This document shows, piece after piece, positions 36,901 through 49,904 of a DNA stretch of 64,000 bases. The stretch's first letter is position 1. Each line of letters opens with the position of its first letter. A model generated the notes under the pieces. It had not been told where the DNA came from. It saw nothing but the letters and a program-made list of their open reading frames with translations, and made no database searches. The stretch is from Paragordius varius. Taxonomy: Eukaryota; Nematomorpha. The translations under genes were made by a program, and so were the position numbers. Where the stretch lies: the NCBI GenBank assembly GCA_964247055.1, contig OZ176050.1, forward strand, positions 3,596,001-3,660,000, written 5' to 3'.

Positions 36901-39900
36901 GAGAACTTAAAAATGCGTTTTTTCAACGAGGATGAAGGAGCTGACGTGGATGAAGAAATGGTAGATGGAACAACAATGTTATGTTTAACGGAATCATCAT
37001 GGTGGTGGGATTCACTGGGGGAACTTGAGACCTCAGTTCGACCACTAGACAAGGCAGCTGTTGAAAGGGGTGGTAATTGTAAAACGTTATGAGTGTGTTG
37101 CCGTAATTGTCCGGGGTGAAAGAGATACGTATCATCTTGATTAATGGGTATGGGTGGTTCATATTCATAACTTTAGAGAAAATATCATTTTAACACAAGA
37201 TAAAACAACGAATTTTTTTCGAAAATATGATAATTAAAATGGTTTATTGAGATATACAGTAAAAATGTGGTATTTGCGATTAATTACTTTAATCAATAAG
37301 AATAAAAAAAGCGGACTTTAAACTATTTAAAACGCAATTTGGTTTAGGACTAATGTAATGAGCGTTTTAAAAAGATAAATAAAAAAACAACAAAAGTATA
37401 CCCATCCACATCAATTTCCTCAATTTTTTGAATGGTTGGAATGAGAAGTTTCCCGTTTGCCATATGGGAGTCAGGGGAAGCCACTCTTGAACCAGCGTTT
37501 TTATCAGAGTCCTCTTTATCAAGGGGATGTTTATCGTATTCGTATTGCTTATTTTTGTGCAGTAAGAGACGATGATGGTGTGGTCGATCCTTGCTTTTAC
37601 TACTTTTATTCCCCTCAATCAAATTATTGTCTGTTGAAGACATCTGAAAAATGGACCGACCGATAGGTATTATATATATTAATAGAATATTAATCAATAT
37701 ATAAAATATACATTTTCAAAAATGAATGCGCATGATTATAGGCTTATACAAATAAAAAGATGAAATAGCGACAATGTCATGATTATCGGATATATATATT
37801 AATATAAATTTTAAAATCACAAGCCGCATAAAAAACAAAGGGAATTAACCCATTCAAACAAATTCCTAATGCGTTATAATCCGTCTTTTGGTTATCACTA
37901 AAAAATATCATATGATAGTGGTGTGCATAAAAAAATTAAATTTTAATTTCCCCATAAAAAATTATGCATTTTTTATAACACTTTTATATAATTTATAACA
38001 GGGGTATCCAACTCAAATATCTTCGCGGCTGATAAGTTTTTCATTTATTTTGAGCCCAATTTTAAATAATATATTTTCAAAATATTCATAAATTTTTGTT
38101 TGAAATCCAATTTTTTATTTTTTTAACAATTTTTAAAGCACTTTTTAGTACTAAAAAAAGCGTGTTGGACATCCCTGATATATAAAAATATAAGTTACCA
38201 GCTATCAACCGTGCTTAAAAATTAAAATTTTAATTTAGCCAAAAGTTTAATAAATATTAATAATACGTTATCATTTTGTTGATGTTCCTTGTTGTAAACA
38301 GCAGAATCTCGCAAGTCCAAATTCATTGAGATACCAGATGGCCTTTTGTTGATATCCTGCTTGGTGTTTTGCCCATTAGCTGTGCCTCTGCTATGCTTTT
38401 TACGGTGACGATTACTATGGGAATGATGTTCCCCAAATGAAAAACTTGATCTGCGCGTCAAATCGGGCGAGTGATTTGGCGAATTTGCAACAGAACTAGA
38501 TTCATTTATGAGAGCGGAACTACTTAATGGTAAATGACCTTTTGTGGCTTCGTTACCCATGATATGCCTACCACTCCAATGATTAGATATTAGATTTAAT
38601 ATTGTATTGCGTTTCCGATTAGTAGCAGTCGAAAGTGTGATATCTTGTGGTTGTGAAGAAGAAAGTTTGGCTAACTTTGATGTTGAATGCGATTTACCCA
38701 ACTTGGCTGTGGGAAACACGTCATTTAAAGTATCATCCGAGGTTATATTGAGAGCTTGAAGTAAACGGGATATCCATAATTTTGAATTCGTATCTTTAGA
38801 ATGATTAGATTTATCGAAGGATTGTGTGGATTTGAGAGATCTGAATCTTGTGGATCGATAAATAAATCGTTAAAATAATATATTTCATTAATTGAATGCT
38901 AACGTCGGATCGATTTTAATTGTTAAAATAATGAATGCAAATATATAAGCGAAGAATTCATGATTTTTTACTGTTTTATTTATATTTTTATTTTATTTTA
39001 TCCAACATTTTTTTTATTGATAAAGCTTTTAGTAGCTATCATTCCACAAAACAAAATATCGTTAATGTTTTTTTGCTATATATTGCCTTTTCAAAATATG
39101 GAAGAATGGTATGCGTGTTTGCGCATTGCATTTACCACTTTTTTTTTGCCAATAAAAATGTATTGGAAATATAGCATTTCTCTTTCTTTGTTTTTAGATG
39201 TAAAAAATTAAGTATATCCTTTAAAGGAAAGTTTTAACTGTATATGCAAGTCTCCATTACGTAACACACCCCAGTAGAAAAGTTGTGAAATGTATGAATG
39301 CCTATATTTATATTTTAGCCAAATTTATAAATACTGTATGCATAAGGTGACCAGATTTTTTGAAGGAAGGAGCGGGACAAATCTGAGAAGGGGGGGTCAT
39401 TGGAGGGTACAACCAAAAAATTTTATACAAAAAATTTATTGTAATATTTATTTTTTAACACAAATACATTATAAATATAAAAAAATTTGTACCTCACAGG
39501 TTGTTTGTACCTTATTCAATAAATTTACAAGTGCACGAACAAAGGGTGAAGTGATTGATGGGTGATGCAAGAAGCGGCACAAAAAATATTTTTAACAATT
39601 TAGCGTATAATCTTAATCAAAACATTGGCAGATACACAACGCTATTCAAACAGCTACTGATTTACCCCTGGATGTGGAAATTATAGATGTTAAAATGCTT
39701 GGATATTGTAGAATGTTGGTTAGCTCTTTTGCCAGCGATTGAAATATTTATAAAATTGTGATCTCCTAGAATCCTATTTTTTATCACAGGACAAAGGTCA
39801 AAATTCCAAGTCAAAAAAGGTTAGAAAATAATTTTATACCATTACCTAATCGTAATATGATAAAACCAGAAAAACAAGGCTCAATGAATAGCCAGAATAT

Positions 39901-42900
39901 AAAAATGTTTTATACAAACAGAAACAATTATTTGGAAGACAAGACGGTGCACAATGACACTTTTTTTATGAAGTCTCATTATTAAATAAATATATTGAAT
40001 GAAAATTATATTATGGACAACAGAAAAAAATACGTAGGATAGAAATGGTTAAAATAATCATTTTTAAACAAATTATGTTCCATACAATAATATTTTAATT
40101 CTAGAATTTGCATTATTGAACCACTGCTATCGAACGCGACGACACGGAATCAAATTTAAATGTTGAATAAAGGCCATGCTATGTGTTCAAATATAATTTG
40201 ACAAATTATGAAGACTTTTACAATATTTTAAGTAATTTTGTTTATTTTTCAACATAAAAACTTTAAAGAAAATATTTTATTCTTTGGTTTTTTTGTTTGA
40301 GTTAATGCGTTTTAGCAGATTGTCATCATTTTTTTAAAATATTGTAGAAGTCTTCACAAAAATTTGTCAAATTATATTTGACAGATAAAACGGCCTTTAA
40401 TGTAATATAGTTGGCTTCAAAATAATGAGATATTTCCACCCATTTCTTTTCTGCTGTTTATTTTTCTTTTGTCCACATAAGTTTTTCAATATTAATATAT
40501 CTTTTAACCAATGATACTTCAGAAAAAAATCATTTCCTGAAAGATTATATTTTGAGAATTTTTGGGAGCAGATATAATCAAATGATTTTTGAACATCCCA
40601 CCAATTAATTTCTGATTTTAATGTTATCCAATGAAAATGATCAATTTCATTTAATTGCGTCGTCCAGTCTTCCCAAATAATCTTTACAGTTTGTATATAA
40701 CATTATTATATGGTACAGCATATCTTGGCGATTTATTTAGCCTTTTTTTTCTAAATTATTTATTATATTGCGGATGGTTAATGGTATAAAATTATTTTTA
40801 ACCGTTCTTGACATTAAATTTCAGGTTACTAACTTCATTGGTTACTTCGATTGCCGAAATTTTGTCACCTTCTATTAATTTAATAACATTTTGAAAGAGA
40901 GAAGCTTGATTATGTAAGAATTCTAACCATATTTTTGAAGAATCACTTTCAAAAAACTTTAAAGTTGTATGACATTTGTCCTGTGATAAAAAAAGATTTT
41001 AAAGGATACATTTTAATTTAGATAGCTGGCATAAAAGCTAACCAACGAGTTTTACAATATCCAAGCATTTTTGATATTGAACTTCTGCATTTTCACAAAA
41101 TTCTTTAAGCGTTTCAACACGTACCGTGTATATATAAAAGTAGTATATATAACAACTACATTTTCCCCATCTAGGGGTAACAAATCAGCAGCTGTTTGGA
41201 TAGCGTTTTGTATTATAAGCGCTGCACCAACGCCAATAATGTTTTGATTAAGATTATCTGTTAATTTATGAAAAATAATTTTGTTCCCCTCCTTGCTTTT
41301 CCACCAAAGTTCGTATTGGTGATGTCAGCTCATGCGATAATTTTGTCTTTTAAATTATTTTTTTCTAGAATATGCATTATTGAAGTAAATAATTCGGAAT
41401 TTTCACCGGGTAGAGAAATTAAATCTAAATTTTAATTTTTAATCCGGTTTCTGAATTAAAATCTTATTAAAGTGGGAAATAATTTTGTTTCATGGTGATT
41501 TGATGCATCAGAAAGGGATAAAAAATTAATTTTCAGCAAATCTTTTTGTATTTCAGAAAATGCATATGGCGAAAGGACATTGCACACAATGGCTTCAGCC
41601 TTTGTACGGGCACATGTAAATTTTTTATTGAATAAGGTACCAATAACCTAGGTACAATCCTTAAAGGAATGATTGTGATTAACGGCGTGAAAAGATAACA
41701 CGCCCTCAGCTAGTGCCAAATTCTTTTCTTCCTCTCCAAAAATGGTTTTTCGATATAAATCGCTCATTAATATGATGCCGCCATATCTAAACTTTTTTAT
41801 GTTTCTGTGTTTCCATATGCTTGTAATATCATGCTTGCCGCCATGTGCTAGGGTGAATTTCCCCTCGCATATAAGACATTTAACAGATGATTCATTCTTC
41901 GTTTATAAAAGGAAAATCTTTCATTAATTCATCGTTGAATTTACAACCTCTTTTTGTGCTTATATTTATAAACTACTATAAGTATAAATATTATATTACC
42001 TTAATTTTTTGGAATAAACGTGTAAGGTACCGATTTGTGGTATCAATTTGTCTATAAGCTACCGATTTGTGGTATTAATTTGGCTTTTTAATAATGTTGG
42101 CAAGTAAACTAAAAAATTAGTATAATAAATATTATGAACCTTGAATTTCTGGAACAAACGTGTAAGGTACCGATTTGTGGTATAAATTTGTCTTTTAATC
42201 TAAAGATTTGTGGTATTAACTTGGCTTTTTGATAACTCATGTCAGTAGTAGTAGAAGGAAAGTGTATAATCATATGATATAAATTGGAAAAAAAAATTTA
42301 ATTTAAAAATAAAAAATTTTAATTTAAAATTTATATAGATTATAGATATTTAATGATAAAATATTTAAACGGATAAAAAAAATTTATTGGTTTAAAAAAA
42401 TTTTTTTTATATAATCGTGAAAAAGCGGGACATTTTAAAAACGTAGCGGGACAAAGTGTGAAAAAGCGGGACTGTCCCGCCAAAAGCGGGACGTCTGGTC
42501 ACCTTATGTATGCATTTTAATGCTGGCTTATTCACACTATAGTTCTATGATAGTCAAACCACTGGCCGCATGCGGCCCTAAAATATCTTTTATATAATGA
42601 CTATTTATAATTTTTTATATCTTTGGACTAAAATGTCTCCATAGGTCACACAGCTATGAAACTTTTCGGTTTATGGCCCTTCGACAAATTTATTCTATGG
42701 CCCCTAGAAAAATTTTGCTGAGTGCCACTGCTATAGTTGGCCAAACAGCAACACAGAAGTATATGGAAAATACAACAAAATGGCGAATAAAATAAACAAA
42801 AATGTAAGATAGGAAAAAATTGTTTATTCATTTTGTTTTTTATATACACTACTGTGTTGCCAAAACTATAATTATGTGCGAATAAGCCAGTTTAAAATGC

Positions 42901-45900
42901 ATCTTGTTCCCTACGGTGTTGACTGGGGCATGAACATCCAACGGCAAAGGCTAGATTTTTAAGCTTTAAACTCATTATTTGTACACAAGGGCATGTGTTA
43001 CCGAAAAAATTGCACCATGAAATATGAATATTATAAGTATAAATTGCTTCATGGTAAGATAACTCCGAATCGTCCTGATCTTTACACACTGATGGACAGC
43101 GGTGTCGATAAATTTTTGAACCTTATATAAATTTTATTTTATTCAAATAAACCACACCCTTAGCACTTAAAAAAATGGTGAAAAATAATTTGAATCCATT
43201 TTGGAATAATTCCCAATCATATTTCCAAATCAATATATGATTACTCATTAATTTTTAGTTATTATTTTTATTTTGCAAAATTATTAAATTATATATATTT
43301 AACTTACTATTTATGATAAACGATTCTAATATGTTAATTATGAATAATAATTTAATTTTTGTACGTATATGGTTTCAAATAATATACTTTTTGTATTGAG
43401 GTGGACTTGCCGCATTGTGTTTCCCATGTAATTTGAACCAAACATTTGTGTCCCTAAGCCACCTTCTTAAATGTTCTTTCAAGGAAATAGTTTGATTGAT
43501 AGATGTGGGCATTGAATATCGTTTGTTATCAATGGCATTTGCCATCTCAATTTTATTCGGCTCTCTTGAGGTTACAAAATCGGGTACGTTTAGGAAAAAT
43601 TTATTTGGTTGATTTTGAATATCAAAAATTTGTTCTGTGTATGGCAATGATTTTGATGGCGTTGATTTTGCCCCTAATCGTAAAAAATTATCTGGTCTAA
43701 ATTTATGTTCGCCTTCTGTATAAAGTGTTCGAAAATTTTCGTCCCGACTCACTGACTTTGTTTGCGGAACCGTAGTTGATGGATTCAAATGTTTCACTTT
43801 TACATTTGTAAAATCTGTTAAATAAACTAAAGGAATTCGATAAGCACAATGCATCGCTACATTATCACCTAAGTCTGTGGAAGACAATTCTGGATAGGTT
43901 TTAATTGATTCTTTCCGGGGTATAAGCATTATATTATGTGAGAGATCATCATTTTGTATATAATCGATTGAGTAATTAGGCATTTTGCGTTTAGTTAAAG
44001 CGCTATTAAAAATTAAATTTTCTTCAGAGGAAAGTTTATGTGCTATTGTATGGTTTTTGGAATCAATCGTGATGGATTTGGAATGAGAACGATCGGGTGT
44101 ATAGGACATTGTTTGTGTTGTTTCGTATCCTAAAATATTAAACATTAAAAAATTATAAATATTTAAGTTTACTTAATAGTTTTTTAAAACACTTTCTTAT
44201 TAGTGCCCAGGAAGCTTACGCCTTCAAGCGAAAAATTGTGACTAAATAATATGTAGTGCAGCTTTTTAGGATAAGAAAGTGGAGCCAAATTATAAATATC
44301 ATAAATAAATTTTTGTTAACTCCAGATTATCAGTTTGCCAGAAGATGCTTTAAAGCCACGATAAATTTATATATTTGTGTAATTAACAAATAGAGCTTTA
44401 TTCCAACGGCTAATTTAAAAAAGGCGTGGACCTGAATTTTTATTCTTTTCTACTAAAAATAGGTAGAGAACCGTATTGAATACATATGGTCTCATAACTT
44501 GGGCAGAAATTAGCTTGAAAATCACGTTATTTCTATAAGGTGGCGTTACAGATGATGAAGCTTTATTCAGTGGCTTATTTAAAAAAACCTTGGATTAAAA
44601 TATTTGCCTTGATACGGGAAATGCCTAAAACTATAATTGAAATTACATCAGAGCTCGCATCAAAAAAGGCACTCTTTTTTATATGGTGGCCCATTTTGCA
44701 AAGTGGCGCCCTACCCCAATGAGTTAAAAAAGACGGGGAATTTTTAAATTACTAACTTTTATATTCTCATAATTTAAGAGGAAAAATTCTTCAAAATTTT
44801 ATTTTGTGGGGCTTTCTTATTTGCATAAAATATCATTTTACGGGGGGCGCAGCTAACGGGGATCATTCAAAAAAGTGTGCCGAATATTTGCGCATTCATA
44901 AAAAAAGTAAAAAAATTGCCAAAAAAATGTTGAGGACTTGTATTTAACCCTATTTTAACTAGATGTACCTTATCTGAGGAGTCAATTTTAAAACAGGCTC
45001 GACTATAGTCATTTAATGAATCATTTTTCACTTTTCAAATTAAATGCGCGTTTTCTAAAAACTGACTAAAAGCTAACATTCTTAAATATATAAAACAGGT
45101 GTGGCCAACACAAAAAATCGCTGGCCGCATTTATTAGAAAAAAACTTTTAGGAGTCGTCAAAATCTATATGGGTATTACGTTTCTGTTTTAATATAAACA
45201 TAAGACTGTAAAAAATTTAGGATCATATAATTACTATATATGATATTTATTTTCCCGAAATTTGGAATGACGCATTCATAATCAAAAATATTAATCTTTT
45301 CTTTAAATAGCAATTTTCATTATATAAATTTTTTTCATTTGGTGTTTATAAATTTCTCGCGTACACAAATAGGAGGGCCGCATGATACGCGCCCATTAGA
45401 ATATCATGTATATTTTGGATTTCACTCATATAATGTACCTGTCAGTGGATATATTAATATATCAATCGAGAAAAATATTCAAGTGTTTACTAAATTATAT
45501 TTTATTCCAAAAATTTCGAAATGTTGGCTTTACAATTTTCACTTATTAAATTTTAAAAATCGCCACCTATAATACATTTATTTGTGCTTTGGCCCCATTT
45601 GGGGAGTGGATGGCAAAAAGTTAAAACCTTGGAAGTTTTATAAATTTTTTACCTTTACAGATTTTGTTTAAATCAAGAGATAAAAAGAAACATTTATGTG
45701 TCCTTTACCAGGTGTTGTCACAAGTCGTTACCGGATTAACTAAAAGAAGACATGTGCAAAGGCAGGCGATTAAGGATTCCATTTTTTCATCTAACATTAA
45801 ACTACAAACACACACTGTTTGAGACCGTTAAAAAGCGGCGTTTAATTTTTATCATTCAGTAATCTCGAGTTTATATGCCTGATAAAGAACATTTGTGGCT

Positions 45901-47622
45901 ATTGCTTTTATTATTTCATCTGAAGAGATAGCCCGTTAAAAGTTATCGTTTTTTGGTGCAAACATATGGTAACATGCTCTATTAATTAAAACTGACACAT
46001 GGTTAAATTAAAAAGTTGTGATTTCAATGTCAAAGAGAGTGGGCGCTTTGGTGAAAAACATTCCGAAAACGATCAAATGCAAGAGTTATTGGATGATAAC
46101 CCAACTCAAACTCAACAACGATTGGCAAAAACATGTTCACCAAAAATAATCAGCAGACCTACGCGTGCACAATTTGAATGAACGTAAAATCGAAAATCGC
46201 AAAGTGACTTGTGAAAACATATTTCATCGTCACGAAAAGAATCATTTTTTCATCAAATTATGACGGATAATAAGAAGGGGTGGCCTTATTTTGCCCCAAA
46301 ACAGAAAAATCGTGGCTTCTACCTTGCGCAAGCTGGTCGATCAACACCAAAACCAATGGCTTGGTAAGATCATGCCCTGTGTCTGGTGAGATCAGAACGG
46401 GTTGTTTTTAAATTTTTGAGGCCGGTGAAACCGTTATTGACGCTATAGCAAATAAGAAAGTACACCATCTTTTAATCTATAATAACAGTGCCGAAGACAT
46501 TACTACATGAAACTCCATCCGCTGGTAAATAATTTTTATGGCCCATAAAAATGTAACAAATAAATACGAAATTAATTGACACACTAATGAAATATTATAT
46601 TTGATAGTTTACTAGCGTCTTCAGTATTTGCCCCGATCCTGCCTGCAACGCTAGTTTGAAATCTTTTTATAAATGAAATTCCTGTTTCTTATAATTACGC
46701 TACTTTTTGTTCTAATACACAATTAGGGTGGCGTTGTTATCATATAAACCCAAATGGTCCAAACTACTTATCATTCTATTTCACAAATATACAGCATTAA
46801 TGTAGAAGCTCAATGATCATTCGAAATTCTGTTTCTATATAATAAATACTTTTGGTGAGTATATATAAAGTGGTTGTTAGTTTAAAATATTTGGCTTTTA
46901 ATCAAACATTCGCGTATTTACATAAAGCCAGAGGTTTTTTCTTTTCAGGCATAATATAGATGTGGTTAAATCGATAAAATTTATATAACTAAGTGTTGGC
47001 ATATTGTGCGGCCCGGATATAAAGCTTTCTGATGCTGCATGGAATATTTTGGTGTACCGCTGTTTTAAAGTATTTCCTTATATTTTTTTTAAAAATCGCA
47101 ATCTTTGGAATGGAAAATGTATAAATGTATTGAAAATCAAAAATAAATGTTTAATTACCAACTTTTAATTTTATAGCCAAGGACGGGTGATACATCCTTA
47201 CTAGGTTCGAATTTCTTTTTTATCGTCCAAATATCAAGTTTGGGGTTTGGAATTAAATGCGTTTCCCTGTTTGACTGTATACCTCGTTTATCATTTTTTA
47301 TTGAATGCATGGGATTGACATTTGCCTTTCCAGCGGGTTTTAACTGTTTTTCGGGCGACACTACTTTTTTAGCCTCCCATTGTTCATGCAGTTTTTTCAC
47401 TTTACCCTGTATGCTAGGGATTAGGATATCCTTTGAAGACATTTTTCTATCTTCTTTTGGAATAATTGTTTCATCATTATAACTGATCGAATTTACATTT
47501 GTTTGTTTGGTATTACTATTATTGCAATGACTAGAAAAGTTTTGTAAAAAAATATTTTTAATTGCAAATACATGTGGTCCCTTTTTGTTTTTTGGTATGG
47601 TATTTTCTTTATGTGATGACAT
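24930..47622 (-). CDS. TRIO: Trio/Kalirin-like RhoGEF with Ig, FN3 and degenerate kinase domain
   Basis: Trio/Kalirin proteins activate Rho GTPases in axon guidance and cytoskeletal control. My 25-exon model, all phases consistent (2894 codons), joins 47622-47163, 44129-43388, 38846-38267, 37643-37402, 37170-36705, 35682-35517, 35124-34797, 34273-34204, 34020-33931, 33859-33581, 33374-33144, 32863-32692, 32458-32159, 31809-31654, 31215-31078, 30473-29827, 29633-29531, 29465-28852, 28629-28443, 28373-28239, 28074-27561, 27413-27134, 26875-26696, 26602-25085 and 25016-24930. DH (about 925-1141: [32 protein letters not shown]) and PH (1142-1290) match the second GEF unit of Trio closely; [16 protein letters not shown] follows as in Trio. 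Ig (to 1928), a split FN3 (about 1990-2130) and a kinase fold (2208-2866) come next. The catalytic loop reads HLDICPEN and the DFG position GFS, so activity is doubtful. Sec14, spectrin repeats and GEF1 are not seen. The first two exons are less certain than the rest. Confidence 0.87.
25085..26602 (-). other. kinase C-lobe exon of the Trio-like gene with large insert
   Basis: This 506-codon exon holds [21 protein letters not shown] and AYQAPEIL, then about 270 Ser/Thr/Asn-rich residues. [36 protein letters not shown] and HPALIR follow. The insert separates the APE motif from subdomain IX, an unusual place for an expansion. It is open throughout, so it appears to be translated rather than intronic. 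Confidence 0.8.
37999..38177. mobile_element. short hAT-type MITE in a Trio-like intron
   Basis: TIRs CAGGGGTATCCAAC and, reversed, CAGGGATGTCCAAC. Flanks ATTTATAA (37991-37998) and ATATATAA (38178-38185) fit an old 8-bp target duplication. 179 bp, no coding capacity. Confidence 0.75.
39343..42506 (-). mobile_element. composite hAT transposon, copy 2, in a Trio-like intron
   Basis: A 3164-bp element with TIRs TAAGGTGACCAGA / TCTGGTCACCTTA and exact 8-bp target duplication TGTATGCA (39335-39342, 42507-42514). It has the same composite structure as the element at 12.8 kb but inverted: the short deleted transposase arm is on the left (to about 40235) and the long arm on the right, reading minus. 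The N-terminal part on the minus strand (about 41800-41900) shows a zinc-finger-like [18 protein letters not shown]. Its C-terminal dimerisation region lies near 40400-40450. Frames are broken. The junction between arms (ACAATATTTTAAGT next to an AT-rich centre) is the same as in the other copy. It inflates an intron of about 4.5 kb. Confidence 0.9.
42511..42902. mobile_element. palindromic MITE abutting the hAT copy
   Basis: The left arm TGCATTTTAATGCTGGCTTA with TTCACACTATAGTT pairs with the right arm, which reversed reads ATGCATTTTAAACTGGCTTA with TTCGCACATAATTATAGTT. The homology continues inward through GGCCAAACAGCAACACAG / TTTTGGCAACACAG. Its left edge overlaps the target duplication of the composite hAT. 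Family unknown. Confidence 0.6.
42545..42730 (-). mobile_element. nested hAT-type MITE, 186 bp
   Basis: Flanked by an exact 8-bp duplication CTATAGTT (42537-42544 and 42731-42738), which is part of the arm of the surrounding palindromic element. Read on the minus strand it begins CAGTGGCACTCAGCAAAATT and has the GGGCCGCATGCGGCC motif typical of hAT MITEs near the other end. The TIRs are degenerate. Confidence 0.75.
43388..44129 (-). CDS. probable exon 2 of the Trio-like gene
   Basis: Open for 247 codons from a ttttag acceptor to an AAAAA|GTATAT donor. Phase (2 nt in, 2 out) matches the next exon at 38846 exactly. The end carries [18 protein letters not shown], which resembles the LRKWLTSP stretch between the two GEF units of Trio; otherwise it is a low-similarity linker. 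If not spliced this way it would be the 3' end of a separate unknown gene, since TGA follows shortly after. Confidence 0.55.
44135..47150. other. non-coding, AT-rich, transposon debris
   Basis: Probably a Trio-like intron. CAGGTGTGGCCAACAC near 45098 with TCGCTGGCCGCATTTATTA resembles a hAT MITE start, but its other end is not found. The mariner fossil at 45.98-46.5 kb is listed separately. Around 44.4-44.96 kb are short blocks of moderate GC that I cannot place. Confidence 0.45.
45985..46510 (+). mobile_element. mariner-family transposon fossil
   Basis: Fragments in mariner order: [74 protein letters not shown], then a block matching the AGKSTPKP..LCVWWDQ region, then a [16 protein letters not shown] part. 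At least three frame breaks. Only about the first half to two thirds of the transposase is recognisable and the terminal repeats were not found. It is a different copy from the one at 20.4 kb. Confidence 0.82.
47163..47622 (-). CDS. possible first exon of the Trio-like gene
   Basis: ATG at 47622 opens 153 codons of a Lys/Ser/Asn-rich sequence ([19 protein letters not shown] start; [16 protein letters not shown]). A splice acceptor-like CACTAG lies 3 nt before the ATG. The phase-consistent donor AAAA|GTTGGT (after 47163) joins to the exon starting at 44129; the stronger-looking G|GTAATT four bases further would not. It could also be a small independent gene ending in TAA at 47155. No domain recognised. 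Confidence 0.45.
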
Positions 47623-48396
47623 AATCTAGTGTTTGATATTATATCAAATTGGTGATGATAATTGTTAGCTCATTCTATTGATTCAAAAATATAAAAAATG
47701 GGTATTAAGAATATAAAAAATAGCATTATAATTAGATAACAATTAGAAGTCTGTTTTTGATCAATCAATATTTTTTTAAGAATGCATATCTCTCTAATTA
47801 AGTGCTTTTTATATTATACATCTTTAACAAAGTAGAAATCTTCTATACATATATAAGTTATAATTATTGGATAAAACAACAAAAAGAAAAATTAATAAGA
47901 ATGAAAAAACAAATTTATAGGAAAAAAATTGAAAATTAATGAATAATTGATTGATTAATTAATTGGTGCTTAAGAAAAGTGCGAAATTTTTATGTTTGTT
48001 TTTTATTTACATATTAATAAATTTAAATAATCAGCTTTACTGTATAAATTTAAGAAGATAGATTTTATGTGCATTAAAATTTTATTATCTTTTCACTTTT
48101 TTGTAGTTTACCTTTTGGGACAGTTTTGTATCTGAGAGCTTAATTTTGTAAAAAAGTAGTTTGAAAGTTATTTTAGTTAAAATTTAATAATCAAACATTT
48201 TTTCTCATGTATTAGATAAGAAGACTGTATTTTTACAGTTTTGTGACTTCTAGAGTCTAAATTGGGACAGCTCCAAAACACGATTGAAACCAACAGCTGA
48301 TAAAATCAAAATTTATAATGTTAAGCGTAAATGCTTTTTAAGATTTATTATTTACATTTTCTAACCATAATAGACATTTTTTTCTTTGATGCATTG

Positions 48397-49904
48397 GGAA
48401 TGTGACCAGATATTTTGAACTTTGACGCAGTACATTAAAACATACTTTGCCTGTTTTTAACACCATCGGTGTGGTATATTGCACAGTTTCCACAAAAAAT
48501 AGCCTGATGAAATATATATATTCTGATAGGAAAATATTAGGATTATCATGATTCTTTTGATTGAAGAAAGTTTACCATTTTGTGGTAAGTGCTCCGTATA
48601 AAAATATAAAAGGTGAGAAGTTTCAAATATATTTTTGTGAATGTTAAATGCTTGATTTTAAAAAAATATCACTAAAATATAACATAAACTACATATAAAA
48701 ACCAATATTTTTAAAAAATTTAAATTTTTAAATGTGGGCTCTTAAGTCCCAAAATTTTTGGCTCTTTTAAAATGATCTCTTAAAATAAACGCAAAAATTC
48801 CGTTGTGCAATAATTTCAAATATATAAAATTTGATATCAACTATTTCAAAAATTTAATTTTTAGCCAAATTTTGTTGAAGCATAGTTCATACTATTTTGA
48901 GCATGACAGAAACGATATAAACGGTTCATTTTATGTATATAATATAAGGCTAATTTCTCAATCAGAATTTTCATTATTCATTTGTTTTCAAATTTATGTT
49001 AAATAAAAATTATGTTTATTAAATTTGCCAAAATTTGCAAGCAAACACACCTTAAAATTAAAATTTTCAACCTATAGTAATGTTCAACATCATCGAATTA
49101 TTTAGAAAAAGGGTTTTATTATATCTTATAACGTTATACCGTTTCCATCATGCTTCAAAATAGTTTATAACACGCTTCAACAAATTACCTCAAATTCGTT
49201 GCAAAAAATAAGAAAACCAATAAAAATAAATTTTAGGAAAAAAATCAAGAAATATCATACCTCCCATCTAATGAGTGTAGAAAACGTAAAAAACTCTTAG
49301 TTTGTTAATCAAAAAAAAGGTATCATATGCCATATATAATAAATTTTAAATAATATGTTACGGGAATAACAATTTTTTATATAATTATCCGTTTGATAAT
49401 TATAATAAAAAAATGAACTTTCTAAACTTGTTGAAACATTTATTAAAATATCATAAATTTATTTGTTAATTTTAAATTTTGAGGCATCTCTTTTTTTGCG
49501 GAAGCCCTGAGTGAAAGAGCCATTAGCGTGAATCTTACGGTGTGGAGTCCGAGATTTATAGTTTCGCCACTGCGCGAAAGGCTGAATCCTAAGCAATTTG
49601 ACCGATCCAAAATCCAATTTTATAAATTCGAGCAGAAAATAAAATATAAACCGATTAAAAATAGGCCAATCTTAGTTTTTTTAACAAAAGAACCATTTCT
49701 TAACAAATTATGGGGTTATTTTTACAGTGGATACTATATCAAATTTTTTTAAAAAAAAATTTGAATAAATAAAAGGTAATTAATATATATTTAGAAAAAT
49801 TATTTGTTTTAATTTCAAAAGCAGTACAAAAGTGGGCGCAGTACAGTCGCTTTTTTTATGAAAATCCAGTACTGTACTGCGAAAAACAGTCTATCTGGTC
49901 ACAA
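48397..49904. mobile_element. non-autonomous hAT-like element, ~1.5 kb
   Basis: The left end GAATGTGACCAGATATTTT and right end TATCTGGTCACAATA are inverted repeats related to the TGACCAGA ends of the composite hAT copies. Flanks TGCATTGG and TGCGTTAG match at 6 of 8 positions, consistent with an old target duplication. GCAGTACA motifs recur inside both ends. The body is AT-rich; the small reading frame at 49528-49752 has no recognisable domain. Confidence 0.6.

Noticed and set aside
36718-37092. 124-codon plus-strand open frame
   Set aside because: Antisense to a phase-consistent Trio-like linker exon.
49528-49752. 74-codon plus-strand frame
   Set aside because: Inside the hAT-like non-autonomous element, no domain, basic AT-rich composition.
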